A stretch of DNA of 64,000 nt. Origin: Tychonema sp. LEGE 06208. Its GTDB lineage: Bacteria > Cyanobacteriota > Cyanobacteriia > Cyanobacteriales > Microcoleaceae. The position numbers and the translations under genes were made by a program. The notes beneath the pieces were generated by a model. The model was not told the DNA's origin, searched no databases, and saw only the letters and a program-made list of their open reading frames with translations. Shown piece by piece: positions 42,456-51,219 of the stretch. The first letter of the stretch is position 1. Each line of letters starts with the position of its first letter. The stretch is from the NCBI RefSeq assembly GCF_015207505.1, contig NZ_JADEWT010000007.1, forward strand, positions 36,544 to 100,543, written 5' to 3'.

Positions 42456-44693
42456 ATGGATAAAAAACTGTTTTCTTCCATCAAGAATGACCTTAATGCT
42501 CAATATCTGTCTGTCCCCTCCGCTAATTACCTAGCTAATACCCCAGAGGAGGATGACCAAGTCCTTGATATGAATTGGGTAATAGCTGTCGTCAAACGTC
42601 GCCTTATGGTGATGACCATAGTAGCTGCTAGCATAGCTACTTTGAGCGGTAGTTTCATTATCTGGAATGCCAAAAAGATTGTTTCTGATTACGAAGGAAA
42701 ATTTACTGTTTTAGTAGAACCTCTTACGACGGACGATCGGCTATCAAAGCTCTTAGTCCAAGCTCAAAATAATAGTTTAGGTATAACAGACTTGAACAAA
42801 ATTAAATCATCAGCGGAAGACGGTTCCTCAGTGGATTATCAAAGTTTGACGCGGGTTTTGAAAACCCCAGAAGTGCTAATACCATTAATTAATAAATTAC
42901 AAAAAAGATATCCAAATATTGAATATAAAACTCTCAAAAATCGCTTAACTATCGAACGTGTGACTTTCTTGCGAGATGGAAAGCAGGGGGGTACTAAACT
43001 CCTAGATATTAGATACCGCGATCCCAACCCCAAGCGCATAAAATATGTGCTGGAAGAAATGGCCAAATATTACGTAGAATATATGGACAAAGAGCGCTTA
43101 AGAGTTGGCAAACAAAGTATAGATTTTATTGCTAGACAAATATCACCCCTCCAGCAGAAAGTAGATAACTTGCAACAAGAATTACAAGTATTAAGAGTTA
43201 AGTATAGCTTTAATCAACCAGAACTACGCAGCCGCAGCCTATCAGATCAGCTAGATAGTTTAGCTAATCGTCGCCTCGAAGTACAAGCACAACTAGCAGA
43301 AAGTAGGCAGCAATATGAAAGCTATAAAAAAATATCTTTAACGGGCGATAATCGCTGGATTGTTGATGTTAGACCAAAGTCTTATGAAAGTTTAATGAGC
43401 AAAGTAAATGAAATAGAGTCGCAATTAGCTTTAAGCTCTACTCAGTTTTATGAAAATAGCCTTCCCATTCAATCTTTGCGGGAAAAACAGCAAAGTTTGC
43501 GCGATTTAATGCAAAAAGAAGCTGAGTCTGTCCTCCTTCAGATGAAATCACAACTAGAACAGTTGGAAGCTCGCGAGCGATTGATAACTAATAGCCAAAA
43601 TTTACTGCAAGCAAAAATCACTCAAATGCCCCAAGCTCAACGTCGCTATGATGAAATACAATTAAAACTAGAACTAGCTAAAGATACTCTCAAACTGTTC
43701 CTAGAAAAACAAAAAACCTTACAACTAGATGCTGGTCAAATTGATGGCTCTTGGCAAATTATATCTAAACCACAGTTAGTCACAGAGGACAATGGTGATC
43801 TCCATATAGTCCAACCAAAACCAACCAAGCGCCACTTAGCTATAGCGATCGTGATTAGTAGTTTACTAGGTATTGCTGTAGGTTTCTTAGTAGAAGTTTT
43901 AAATACTGTTTTCCATACTCCAGAAGAAATTAAATCCTTAGCTAAACGCCCCCTTTTGGGAGTTATCCCGATCGCCAAAGCAATGAATATTAAATCTCGT
44001 AGGAGGCAAAGGATATCAAGTAAGTTCACTAGCGTAAATTCAACAACTCACAGCGCAGGTTTAAGACAAATAATAATGTCTAACGATCGGGATTTTCCTT
44101 TGATTGAGGCATTTCATTACTTATATGCAAATATTCAGTTATTAAATGCTGAAGATCCAATAAGTTCTTTAACTATCACTTCGACTGCTAAAGGTGAGGG
44201 TAAATCCACTGTAGCAGTTTATTTAGCTAAAACTGCTTCTGCTGTAGGTAAGCGAGTATTATTAGTAGATGCTAATATGCGTTTTCCTCAACTGCACACA
44301 TACCTTGGCATCTCAAATATGAGAGGTTTAAGTGATGCTTTGACTTCTGATTTAAGTTTAAATGAGGCTATTCAGCGATTACCTGACGATGAGAATCTTT
44401 TTGTCCTCACTGCTGGTACTATTCCCCCAGATCAAATTAAATTACTTTCTTCAAAAAAAATGCACTATTTAATGGAGCAGTTCCTGGTATTATTTGATTT
44501 GGTAATTTACGATACGCCACCTTTAATTGGTTTAGCTGATGGTCATTTAGTAGCTTCTCAAACTAATGGTACAGTGCTGATAGTAAAAATAGAAAAGACC
44601 GATAGAGACATGGTAAGCAAAGCTTTAGATCAACTAAATGCAGCCGATATTAAAGTATTTGGAGTAGTAGCTAATGGGGTTAAGGGAAGATAA
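42456..44693 (+). CDS. Polysaccharide co-polymerase/BY-kinase (Wzc-like)
   Basis: A 745-residue inner-membrane protein 21 bases after the Wza-like gene. It has a Wzz N-terminal domain with a membrane segment near residue 60 (MVMTIVAASIATLSGSFIIW), a long coiled-coil GNVR region (about 215-420), a second membrane segment near 470 and a cytoplasmic P-loop kinase domain. Walker A is STAKGEGKSTVA near residue 575, Walker A' is VLLVDANMR, and Walker B is LVIYDTPP. It ends ...GVVANGVKGR without the tyrosine-rich tail normally autophosphorylated in BY-kinases. Confidence 0.9.
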   Translation: MDKKLFSSIKNDLNAQYLSVPSANYLANTPEEDDQVLDMNWVIAVVKRRLMVMTIVAASIATLSGSFIIWNAKKIVSDYEGKFTVLVEPLTTDDRLSKLLVQAQNNSLGITDLNKIKSSAEDGSSVDYQSLTRVLKTPEVLIPLINKLQKRYPNIEYKTLKNRLTIERVTFLRDGKQGGTKLLDIRYRDPNPKRIKYVLEEMAKYYVEYMDKERLRVGKQSIDFIARQISPLQQKVDNLQQELQVLRVKYSFNQPELRSRSLSDQLDSLANRRLEVQAQLAESRQQYESYKKISLTGDNRWIVDVRPKSYESLMSKVNEIESQLALSSTQFYENSLPIQSLREKQQSLRDLMQKEAESVLLQMKSQLEQLEARERLITNSQNLLQAKITQMPQAQRRYDEIQLKLELAKDTLKLFLEKQKTLQLDAGQIDGSWQIISKPQLVTEDNGDLHIVQPKPTKRHLAIAIVISSLLGIAVGFLVEVLNTVFHTPEEIKSLAKRPLLGVIPIAKAMNIKSRRRQRISSKFTSVNSTTHSAGLRQIIMSNDRDFPLIEAFHYLYANIQLLNAEDPISSLTITSTAKGEGKSTVAVYLAKTASAVGKRVLLVDANMRFPQLHTYLGISNMRGLSDALTSDLSLNEAIQRLPDDENLFVLTAGTIPPDQIKLLSSKKMHYLMEQFLVLFDLVIYDTPPLIGLADGHLVASQTNGTVLIVKIEKTDRDMVSKALDQLNAADIKVFGVVANGVKGR

Positions 44694-44735
44694 ATGAGAG
44701 CCCCGACTGCTTTAAAAAGTGGGGTGATAAGCAGG

Positions 44736-44869
44736 GCTGATTCATTCTACAAAAAATGATAATTTTGTAGGGTCGTGCCCCGTGCCGACCCTATTCACCG
44801 ACGATTTGTCCTCATTTCATGGGCTGGAGTAACCACGGGGTGATTACCCCTACAAGAGAATGAATCAGC
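44736..44869. repeat. MITE-like element with 13-bp terminal inverted repeats
   Basis: Ends GCTGATTCATTCT and AGAATGAATCAGC are perfect inverted repeats around 108 bases containing GTAGGGTCGTGCCCC and CGGGGTGATTACCCC. It has no coding capacity. It fills most of the gap 44694-44998 between two convergent genes. Confidence 0.8.
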
Positions 44870-44998
44870 TCTGGGGTGGTAAGCTGTCGCCCATTTAAAT
44901 TGCATATTCGGGACGCTGCTCAGAGCAAGATCCCACTAATGGTTTGATTGATTCTTGACACACAATTTAAATAGAGAACAGCTTAATTATATCAAGAC

Positions 44999-45898
44999 CT
45001 AAGAAAGAGTCTTTCTAGCGCGTTCCGATCGCTCTTCTGCGGTATCCATGACATCAGCCATTTTATCCACCATTTCCCCTGGATAATTTTCCAGTACCCG
45101 AGTGGAAAGGGAAATCCGCCCGCGACCTTCGTCGAGGTCAACTACCAGCGCCTTTATAGGTTGACCGGGAGCAAAAACCTGTGCCAGGTTATCAATATAT
45201 TTTTGGCTGATTTGCTTGATGTGGAGTAAACCGCTAACTCCTTCCAAGTCCACAAACACGCCAAAAGGCTTGATGCTGCTAACTTTTCCTTCCACTAACT
45301 GACCGATTTGCAACTGACTGAAGGCGCTCGATTGAGAGGCCATCCGCTGGGAAAGTACGAGTTTGTCTCGATCGCGATCCACTTCCAAAAAATTCACCGT
45401 CAAAGATTGACCAATTAACGATTCTATGTTATCGCGTTGGGCTAAGTGCGATCGGGGAATAAAACCGCGCATTCCCTCAACGTCCACCGTCACGCCGCCC
45501 TTATTCGCGCCAGAAACCCGCACCTGAAGCACTTTACCGGTTTCCTGCAATGCAACTAAATCTTCCCAAGCTTGCTGAACTTGTAACTGTTTCAGAGACA
45601 GAGTAACTTGGCCGTCTGCGTCTTGTTCCCGGATAATTAAAAAGTCCTGTTCCTCGTTTAGCGGAACCACTTCCGACAAATCCGTAACCGTTCTCAAAGC
45701 AGCCTCTGCGATCGGCAAAAAAGCCGAAGACTTGCCGCCGATATCAACATACGCACCGTTTGAGTCGTACTCGAACACTTTGCCGCGCACGACTTGTCCC
45801 TTCTGGAACTCGTAATTGTGCTGTTCGAGGGCTTTAGCAAAATCATCCATTGAAAAAGATGCTTTTGCGCTTTGAGAACCTGTAGATTTGGAATTCAT
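44999..45898 (-). CDS. rps1b: Ribosomal protein S1 homologue B
   Basis: A 299-residue protein with three S1 RNA-binding domains at about residues 33-105 (QVVRGKVFEYDSNGAYVDIG), 118-185 and 198-270 (QLVEGKVSSIKPFGVFVDLE), and a helical C-terminus rich in Glu and Arg. The size and domain count fit the second, shorter S1-like protein of cyanobacteria rather than the main ribosomal S1 with a longer tail. Expected roles are mRNA binding and translation. The symbol is by analogy. Confidence 0.85.
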   Translation of the reverse strand: MNSKSTGSQSAKASFSMDDFAKALEQHNYEFQKGQVVRGKVFEYDSNGAYVDIGGKSSAFLPIAEAALRTVTDLSEVVPLNEEQDFLIIREQDADGQVTLSLKQLQVQQAWEDLVALQETGKVLQVRVSGANKGGVTVDVEGMRGFIPRSHLAQRDNIESLIGQSLTVNFLEVDRDRDKLVLSQRMASQSSAFSQLQIGQLVEGKVSSIKPFGVFVDLEGVSGLLHIKQISQKYIDNLAQVFAPGQPIKALVVDLDEGRGRISLSTRVLENYPGEMVDKMADVMDTAEERSERARKTLS

Positions 45899-45904
45899 GT
45901 CAGT

Positions 45905-46062
45905 TTATTTATCAGTTGTCAGTTGTCAGTTGTCAGTTGTCAGTTGTTAGTTGACAGTTGTCATATGTTGAAGAAAGAAGGAAGATTTTCCCCCACTCTC
46001 CCACTCTCCCACTCTCCCACTCTCCTATTCTCCCACTCTCCCCATCTCCCCATCTTCCACTC
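45905..46062. repeat. CAGTTGT array and CCCACTCT array
   Basis: About six units of GTCAGTT/GTTAGTT are followed by units of CTCCCACT upstream of the S1 gene and up to the end of the dienelactone hydrolase gene. Confidence 0.9.
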
Positions 46063-46063
46063 T

Positions 46064-46810
46064 CTAAGCTAGTTGAAGTTCGTGATGAAATAACTGCTTC
46101 ACCTGCACCCACGACTCTGCTGCGGCGGTAGCGTCGAAACTGCCGCGATGGTCGCAGAAAAAGCCATGATCCGCATTGTACTGGAAAATTTGGTGAGGAA
46201 TTCTGTGTTTTTCCAATTCGGCAGCGATTTGGTCAACTTGTTCTTTGGGAATGCTGGGGTCTTGAGTGCCAAAAAAGGCGTAGAGAGTGCCTTGAATGTC
46301 GGCTGTACGGGCGATCGTCCGAGTATCGCCACCGGGGGTATTCGTAGCGATACCAGCGCCGTAGAAAGACGCTGTAGCCTTGATTTCGGGCAAAGTAGCG
46401 GCAAGGTAGGCTACGTGTCCGCCGAAGCAGAAACCGATGCAGCCAAAACCTTGTGGTTTGACGAATGGTAAAGTTTTGAGGTAATCGATGGTGGCTTGAA
46501 TGTCACTGAGGAGTTCGGATGCGGTAGTTTGTTCTTTGTATTCTCTGCCGATTTCGATATCTTCCGGCGCGTAACCGGTTTCAAAGTTGGGGGCTTGGCG
46601 CTGGTAGATGGCCGGGGCGATCGCCACATATCCTTCCTTTGCTATTCTGTCAGTAACCTCGCGGATGTGCGAGTTAACGCCAAAGATTTCTTGGATGACG
46701 ATAACTGCGGGAAATTCGCCGGCGGTGGCGGGTTGGGCTAGGTAAGCGGCAATTTGTAAATCTTTGTTGGGAATTGTGACGTTAGCTGTGCGAATTTCTG
46801 GGTTAGTCAT
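46064..46810 (-). CDS. Dienelactone hydrolase family protein
   Basis: A 248-residue alpha/beta hydrolase of the dienelactone hydrolase family. The catalytic triad is C128 (GFGCIGFCFGGH), D184 (GTQDPSIP) and H215 (YNADHGFFCD). The E of VIQEIFGVN, which switches the nucleophile in the family, is present. The physiological substrate in cyanobacteria is unknown. The first 15 codons have been copied, with the upstream spacer, into a tandem duplicate at 46994-47217. Confidence 0.9.
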   Translation of the reverse strand: MTNPEIRTANVTIPNKDLQIAAYLAQPATAGEFPAVIVIQEIFGVNSHIREVTDRIAKEGYVAIAPAIYQRQAPNFETGYAPEDIEIGREYKEQTTASELLSDIQATIDYLKTLPFVKPQGFGCIGFCFGGHVAYLAATLPEIKATASFYGAGIATNTPGGDTRTIARTADIQGTLYAFFGTQDPSIPKEQVDQIAAELEKHRIPHQIFQYNADHGFFCDHRGSFDATAAAESWVQVKQLFHHELQLA

Positions 46811-46993
46811 AGTGAGTTTGAGTGCAATTATATTTCATTTGTGAATGAGATTTTTTTTAACGAACCGCGAAGGCGCGAAGAACACGAAGGAAGAAAAGAG
46901 AAGTTTTTTTGGCGAAAGTCTTTCTTTTCTTCTCTTCGCGTCCTTTGCGTCTTCGCGGTTTGTTTCAAAAATCTATTTTACAACATCACATTT
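46769..46993. repeat. 225-bp tandem duplication, unit 1
   Basis: It starts GGGAATTGTGACGTTAG inside the dienelactone hydrolase gene and runs through its start codon into the spacer. The spacer half is a large imperfect palindrome: AACCGCGAAGGCGCGAAG against CTTCGCGTCCTTTGCGTC and CTTCGCGGTT. Confidence 0.95.
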
Positions 46994-47217
46994 GGGAATT
47001 GTGACGTTAGTTGTGCGAATTTCTGGGTTAGTCATAGTGAGTTTGAGTGCAATTATATTTCATTTATGAATGAGATTTTTTTTAACGAACCGCGAAGGCG
47101 CGAAGAACACGAAGGAAGAAAAGAGAAGTTTTTTTGGCGAAAGTCTTTCTTTTCTTCTCTTCGCGTCCTTTGCGTCTTCGCGGTTCGTTTCAAAAATCTA
47201 TTTTACAACATCACATT
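46994..47217. repeat. 225-bp tandem duplication, unit 2
   Basis: Near-identical to unit 1 with an offset of exactly 225 bases; I noticed only a few base differences. It carries a dead copy of the first 14 or 15 codons of the hydrolase gene. Its end supplies the last codons and stop of the helicase gene (stop at 47203). The open frames of 141 and 75 residues across it are artefacts. Confidence 0.95.
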
Positions 47218-49659
47218 CCCAGGAAATCTCTGTTTCAAAACTGGCATCACCGGACAAGGTTTTTGAGTTTGCAAATTCTCTGGTTTGTTCCAAGTAAAAG
47301 GCCCTTTATTCTCGGCCGCCATCCACAGCAAACTTTTGGCTCTAGTCATCGCTACGTAAAGCAATCTAAATTCTTCTGCTGTTTTCAAATAACCTGCTTG
47401 TTCCCACGCTTCACCGAGATTTGGTAAAGGATATTTTTCGTGCAAACTCGCTCTAATTTTTGCTCTCGCTACCTCTGCTAAGGTGAAATCTCCTAAAAAT
47501 CTAGTTTGTGGCAAAACTCGCAAACTTCCGGGGATAGTTTGTTCGTGCAGAAATGGCAAAAATACGCAATCCCAATCTAAGCCTTTAGCTTTGTGCATGG
47601 TAATAATTGTGAGTTGACCTTTGCTGGTATAACGTTCTTCTATTTTGTCGTCTGCATCTACAGGTTCAAATCTTTCGGAACTGACAATTTCGCTCAGTAC
47701 GTCTAATATATTGTGCATTGAATTGTTGCCGGCGGTTTGGATTGCTACTCTTTCTGCTAATTTGTCGGCTGTGGCTAATTCTGTTTGGTCGTATTGCAGC
47801 GCTAAGGCTAAAAATGAGATAATTTGGTATGGTGGTAATTCTAAGCGTGCTTGCAGTAAACTGCAACAAAAATAGCGACATTTCTGCACGGGATCTGACT
47901 GCTGCGGGTCTAGGGGGCCTGGGTAGAGGAATTGTTCGGGGCTGGTTGTAAAGGCATTGTAGTCTTGTTTGGGGATGAGTTGCCGATCGCTCAAAATCTT
48001 TAATGCTGCTTTCAGGTAATCTGGTGAGTGCGGGCGATCGAGAAATTGCAGCAGTGTTAAGATTTCCCAAGGTACTTGAGAATGTCTGTCGCGTTCTCCC
48101 ACATCCTCAATTTTAATTCCGTATTTACGCAAATCAAAGCTTAATCCGTGTTTTTGCGGATTTTCTAGAACTTCTTTGATAAACTTGCCTTGTTTGTTTT
48201 CCCGCACCAAAACTGCCATTGATTTGAGATGTTCTAAGGGCAATTTTGGGCTATTTTCTGCATTCCTTTCTTCACCGCCTGATTGGATATTTTGGTCAGG
48301 GTTTACCCATTCAAAATTCGCAGGCAAAAATTGCTCAACTAACTCAATTACCCGCTTACCAATTAACTCAACACTATGGTAAATATCCCTGGGATTACAC
48401 AATTCTAAACCGCGCCCAATGGGATCGGGATTGGCATTTTGTTGGGGGTCATCGCTGGGAACTGTTTGAATAATTTGGTTGCGAAAAGGCTGTTCGGTTC
48501 CGGCTAATTCCGAGCGATTTACCCATTGCAACATAAAGTTAGCTGCATCGATAATTACCTGGCTGCTGCGGCCTGCGCCGTCCATTGTCGCTAACTTATT
48601 TTCAACTTCGCACTCGTCACAAAATTTGTTAAAATAAATCGGGTCTGCGGGAGTGAATGTAGAATTTATCGCTTGATTTGGATCGCCAACTCTGATAAAA
48701 TTGGGAGGTGAATTAGGAGAGTCTGGATCTTGAGCCAATGTTTGCAAAAGTTCAGTTTGCAAAGGTGTTGAATCCTGGGCTTCGTCCTCGAAAACGGCAA
48801 ATACTTGCTTTTGCTCGATCGCCTTTGCTCCCGGATTGTCCAACACCCGCAAAGCTGCTAAAATCATTTCGTCGTAATCGATAAATTCTCGACTCCTCAA
48901 CAAAGTCTGATATTTTTGATATAAACCGCCAGCTACGGCTAAAATTTGATAGTCGTCGCTCGAATCTCCCTCGCCCCTTTCTAACAACTCTTCGGGAGAC
49001 AAACCAGAAGATTTCGCCTCGTGAATCACAGTTTTAGCTAACTGCGGCAAAATCTCCGTCCGCAAAACCGATTGTCGCCGCAGCCTCTCTGTTTCCTCTC
49101 CATCAAATTGCTGTCCTTCTAGCAAAATTTGATATCGGCGGGGATTTTCGGCGATCCAAAGTTCTACACAAGTGCGAATTAAGCGGTGACTTTGAGTCGG
49201 AGTCACTAAGGTAGAATTTTCTAAATTTAAACCCGATAAATCGGGATGGCGCATGGCAATGTTTAAAGCTAAACCGTGCAATGTGTGTACTGCAAAACCG
49301 CCTTGGGATAAAGACAATTCTCCTAATCTTTGGCGAATTTTAGCTTTAATATTAGCAGCAGCCGATCGCGTAAATGTCACCACAATTAACTGGCGGCGGT
49401 TGTGAAGCCGATGGCGGGCGATCGCAATTGCGGACGCAGCGGCCATTCCCGTAGACTTCCCGGCCCCTGGAACGGCGGAAACGGCAAGGGGGCCGCCTGT
49501 CCAATCCGCCATCTCGTGCTGCCCCTTACGCAGGCTCTCACGAATTTTACCGCAAGCTGCCACCAAAAAAGCCGCCGGCTCTAACTCGGAGAAAGTGCTG
49601 TCAGGGCGATCGATCTCAGTAGTCGATCGGCTAAAATCCAAATCAAATTCATCAGTCAT
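47203..49659 (-). CDS. UvrD/Rep-family ATP-dependent DNA helicase
   Basis: An 818-residue SF1A helicase. Motif I is AVPGAGKST (residues 62-70), motif Ia follows as IVVTFTRSAAANIKAKIRQR, motif II is VFEDEAQDS, motif III RVGDPNQAIN, motif V ITMHKAKGLDWDCVFLPF and motif VI EFRLLYVAMTRAK. It is more divergent than UvrD/PcrA proper, with insertions. The C-terminus (...RFPGNVML) ends inside repeat unit 2. It is probably a repair or recombination helicase; the specific pathway is not evident. Confidence 0.92.
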   Translation of the reverse strand: MTDEFDLDFSRSTTEIDRPDSTFSELEPAAFLVAACGKIRESLRKGQHEMADWTGGPLAVSAVPGAGKSTGMAAASAIAIARHRLHNRRQLIVVTFTRSAAANIKAKIRQRLGELSLSQGGFAVHTLHGLALNIAMRHPDLSGLNLENSTLVTPTQSHRLIRTCVELWIAENPRRYQILLEGQQFDGEETERLRRQSVLRTEILPQLAKTVIHEAKSSGLSPEELLERGEGDSSDDYQILAVAGGLYQKYQTLLRSREFIDYDEMILAALRVLDNPGAKAIEQKQVFAVFEDEAQDSTPLQTELLQTLAQDPDSPNSPPNFIRVGDPNQAINSTFTPADPIYFNKFCDECEVENKLATMDGAGRSSQVIIDAANFMLQWVNRSELAGTEQPFRNQIIQTVPSDDPQQNANPDPIGRGLELCNPRDIYHSVELIGKRVIELVEQFLPANFEWVNPDQNIQSGGEERNAENSPKLPLEHLKSMAVLVRENKQGKFIKEVLENPQKHGLSFDLRKYGIKIEDVGERDRHSQVPWEILTLLQFLDRPHSPDYLKAALKILSDRQLIPKQDYNAFTTSPEQFLYPGPLDPQQSDPVQKCRYFCCSLLQARLELPPYQIISFLALALQYDQTELATADKLAERVAIQTAGNNSMHNILDVLSEIVSSERFEPVDADDKIEERYTSKGQLTIITMHKAKGLDWDCVFLPFLHEQTIPGSLRVLPQTRFLGDFTLAEVARAKIRASLHEKYPLPNLGEAWEQAGYLKTAEEFRLLYVAMTRAKSLLWMAAENKGPFTWNKPENLQTQKPCPVMPVLKQRFPGNVML

Positions 49660-49815
49660 TATTACATCCGCGTTTATCTGCGTTCATCTGCGGTTAAAAA
49701 TCCCAAAATCTTCAACCCCAACCGTTTCCATTTTTGTATCGGCTAAACTAACACCATCTATCCGAGCTTAAATTAAAACCAGCATAAAATTCAATACCTT
49801 ACAGGAAAAACCCTA

Positions 49816-50826
49816 ATGAAAACTCAACTCAAAACCAATTCCCGGCCGCACCAGCCCCACCTAAACCAACCCAACAACAGCACAATTCGTTTTGCTGTGG
49901 CGGCATTTTTAACTTTATCTTCAGCTATTGCTTTACCGAGTTGTGCCGCAAATTCGCCCTCCAGCGTTGGAGGTAGCGCAGATTCATCCAGCAGTCGCGA
50001 AAACCAAATTGTCGCATCTGCACCGCAACAGGCACCCGCCCCAGTCGCAAGACAAGGCGCACAGCCAAAAACTTCTGCTGTATCCAAAACAGCACCTCCA
50101 GAAACTCCAGCAACTACTCCCCAACTGATTAAAAAAGCCGAGCTCAGTGTCGTTGTCAAATCAATTGACACTAGCACTAAATCTGTTACCGAGATTGTGA
50201 AAAAGCAGCAAGGCGATATCTTGGGTTTCCAAAACCAAAAGCCACCGGATTCTAGTATCCGCCAAACCGCAACGTTGGAGATTCGAGTACCTCAAGCAAA
50301 GTTAGAAACTACTTTAGATGCTTTAGCAAAACTCGGAAGCGTACAGAATCGAGGGCTTACGGCTGAGGATGTTACTACTCAATTAGTTGATAATGACGCT
50401 AGGCTGCGGAATCTTCGCAAATCGGAAGAAGTTGTGTTAAAAATTATGGAGCGATCGGGTTCTGTGGGGGATGTGTTGAAAGCTGCTCAAGAGTTGAGCA
50501 ATATTCGGGAGTCGATCGAGCGGATTGATGCTGAGTTAAAAAGTTTGCGGAATCAAGTAGCTTATTCGACAATTAGTTTAACTTTAGAAGCCGCAGTCTC
50601 GGCTCAGCAAGATCCCGAACCTTCTCTCGGTTTGCGGGCGCAGGAAACTTGGGGGAAAGCGACTCATTCTGTGGGCGAATTGACGCTCGGTTTGTTTGGT
50701 TTGGCTATTTGGATGTTAGCTTACAGTCCTTATTTTCTGCTAATTGGTGCGGCGGTTTACGGTGTTGTTCGATTTAAGAAACAGCATTCTGTTCCGAAAA
50801 TTCAAGAACCGAAACCGCCTCAGTAG
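49816..50826 (+). CDS. DUF4349 lipoprotein
   Basis: A 336-residue envelope protein. A basic 25-residue stretch precedes a hydrophobic signal (FAVAAFLTLSSAIALPSC) whose cysteine at about residue 43 fits a lipobox. A Pro/Ala/Ser linker follows, then the DUF4349 domain (about 105-300) with KKAELSVVVKSIDTSTKSVT and coiled-coil-like LSNIRESIERIDAELKSLRN, and a C-terminal membrane segment (AIWMLAYSPYFLLIGAAVYG). The function of DUF4349 proteins is not established. An array of AGTCAGT units starts at its stop codon. Confidence 0.85.
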   Translation: MKTQLKTNSRPHQPHLNQPNNSTIRFAVAAFLTLSSAIALPSCAANSPSSVGGSADSSSSRENQIVASAPQQAPAPVARQGAQPKTSAVSKTAPPETPATTPQLIKKAELSVVVKSIDTSTKSVTEIVKKQQGDILGFQNQKPPDSSIRQTATLEIRVPQAKLETTLDALAKLGSVQNRGLTAEDVTTQLVDNDARLRNLRKSEEVVLKIMERSGSVGDVLKAAQELSNIRESIERIDAELKSLRNQVAYSTISLTLEAAVSAQQDPEPSLGLRAQETWGKATHSVGELTLGLFGLAIWMLAYSPYFLLIGAAVYGVVRFKKQHSVPKIQEPKPPQ

Positions 50827-50932
50827 TCAGTAGTCAGTAGTCAGTAGTCATTAGTCAGTAGTCATTAGTCATGTTTTGCTGTCGCCTCCGAGCTTTCCGT
50901 ACAACGTCATCATGCAGAAGGAAGAAGGAAGG
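50825..50932. repeat. AGTCAGT array plus inverted GATGACGTT unit
   Basis: About seven heptamers are followed by an inverted copy of the 7085-7136 unit (CTTTCCGTACAACGTCATCA), then GAAGGAAGAAGGAAGG. The order is the mirror image of 7085-7216. Confidence 0.85.
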
Positions 50933-50942
50933 AAGAAGTTTG

Positions 50943-51129
50943 TAGGGTGTGTCGCTTGCAGATCATATTTGGAACAAATCGACAATCGGGTAGCGACGCA
51001 CCAAACGCCGAAATATTGCGATAGAGCGGACTTGATATCCTTCCTAATTTAAAATCGCCAATGGTAGAAGGTGCGTCGCGCGGAGATTGTCGATTGGCTC
51101 CAAATATCGTCTGCAAGCGACACACCCTA
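50943..51129. repeat. MITE-like long inverted repeat (187 bp)
   Basis: The ends TAGGGTGTGTCGCTTGCAGA and TCTGCAAGCGACACACCCTA are perfectly complementary. The next 40 or so bases on each side (CATATTTGG...CGACAATC, GGTGCGTCGC) pair imperfectly. It holds no gene, so it fits a miniature inverted-repeat element. It is followed by AACAACT-type heptamers to 51215. Confidence 0.88.
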
Positions 51130-51219
51130 TGGCCACTAATGACAACTAACAACCAACAACTAACAACCAACAACCAATAACTAACAACTAACAACTAACA
51201 ACTGACAACTAACAACTGA

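Noticed and set aside
46841..47266. Open frame of 141 residues containing the same 60-residue block twice
   Set aside because: It is the 225-bp tandem duplication read through; the translated palindromic spacer is a well-known type of spurious protein.
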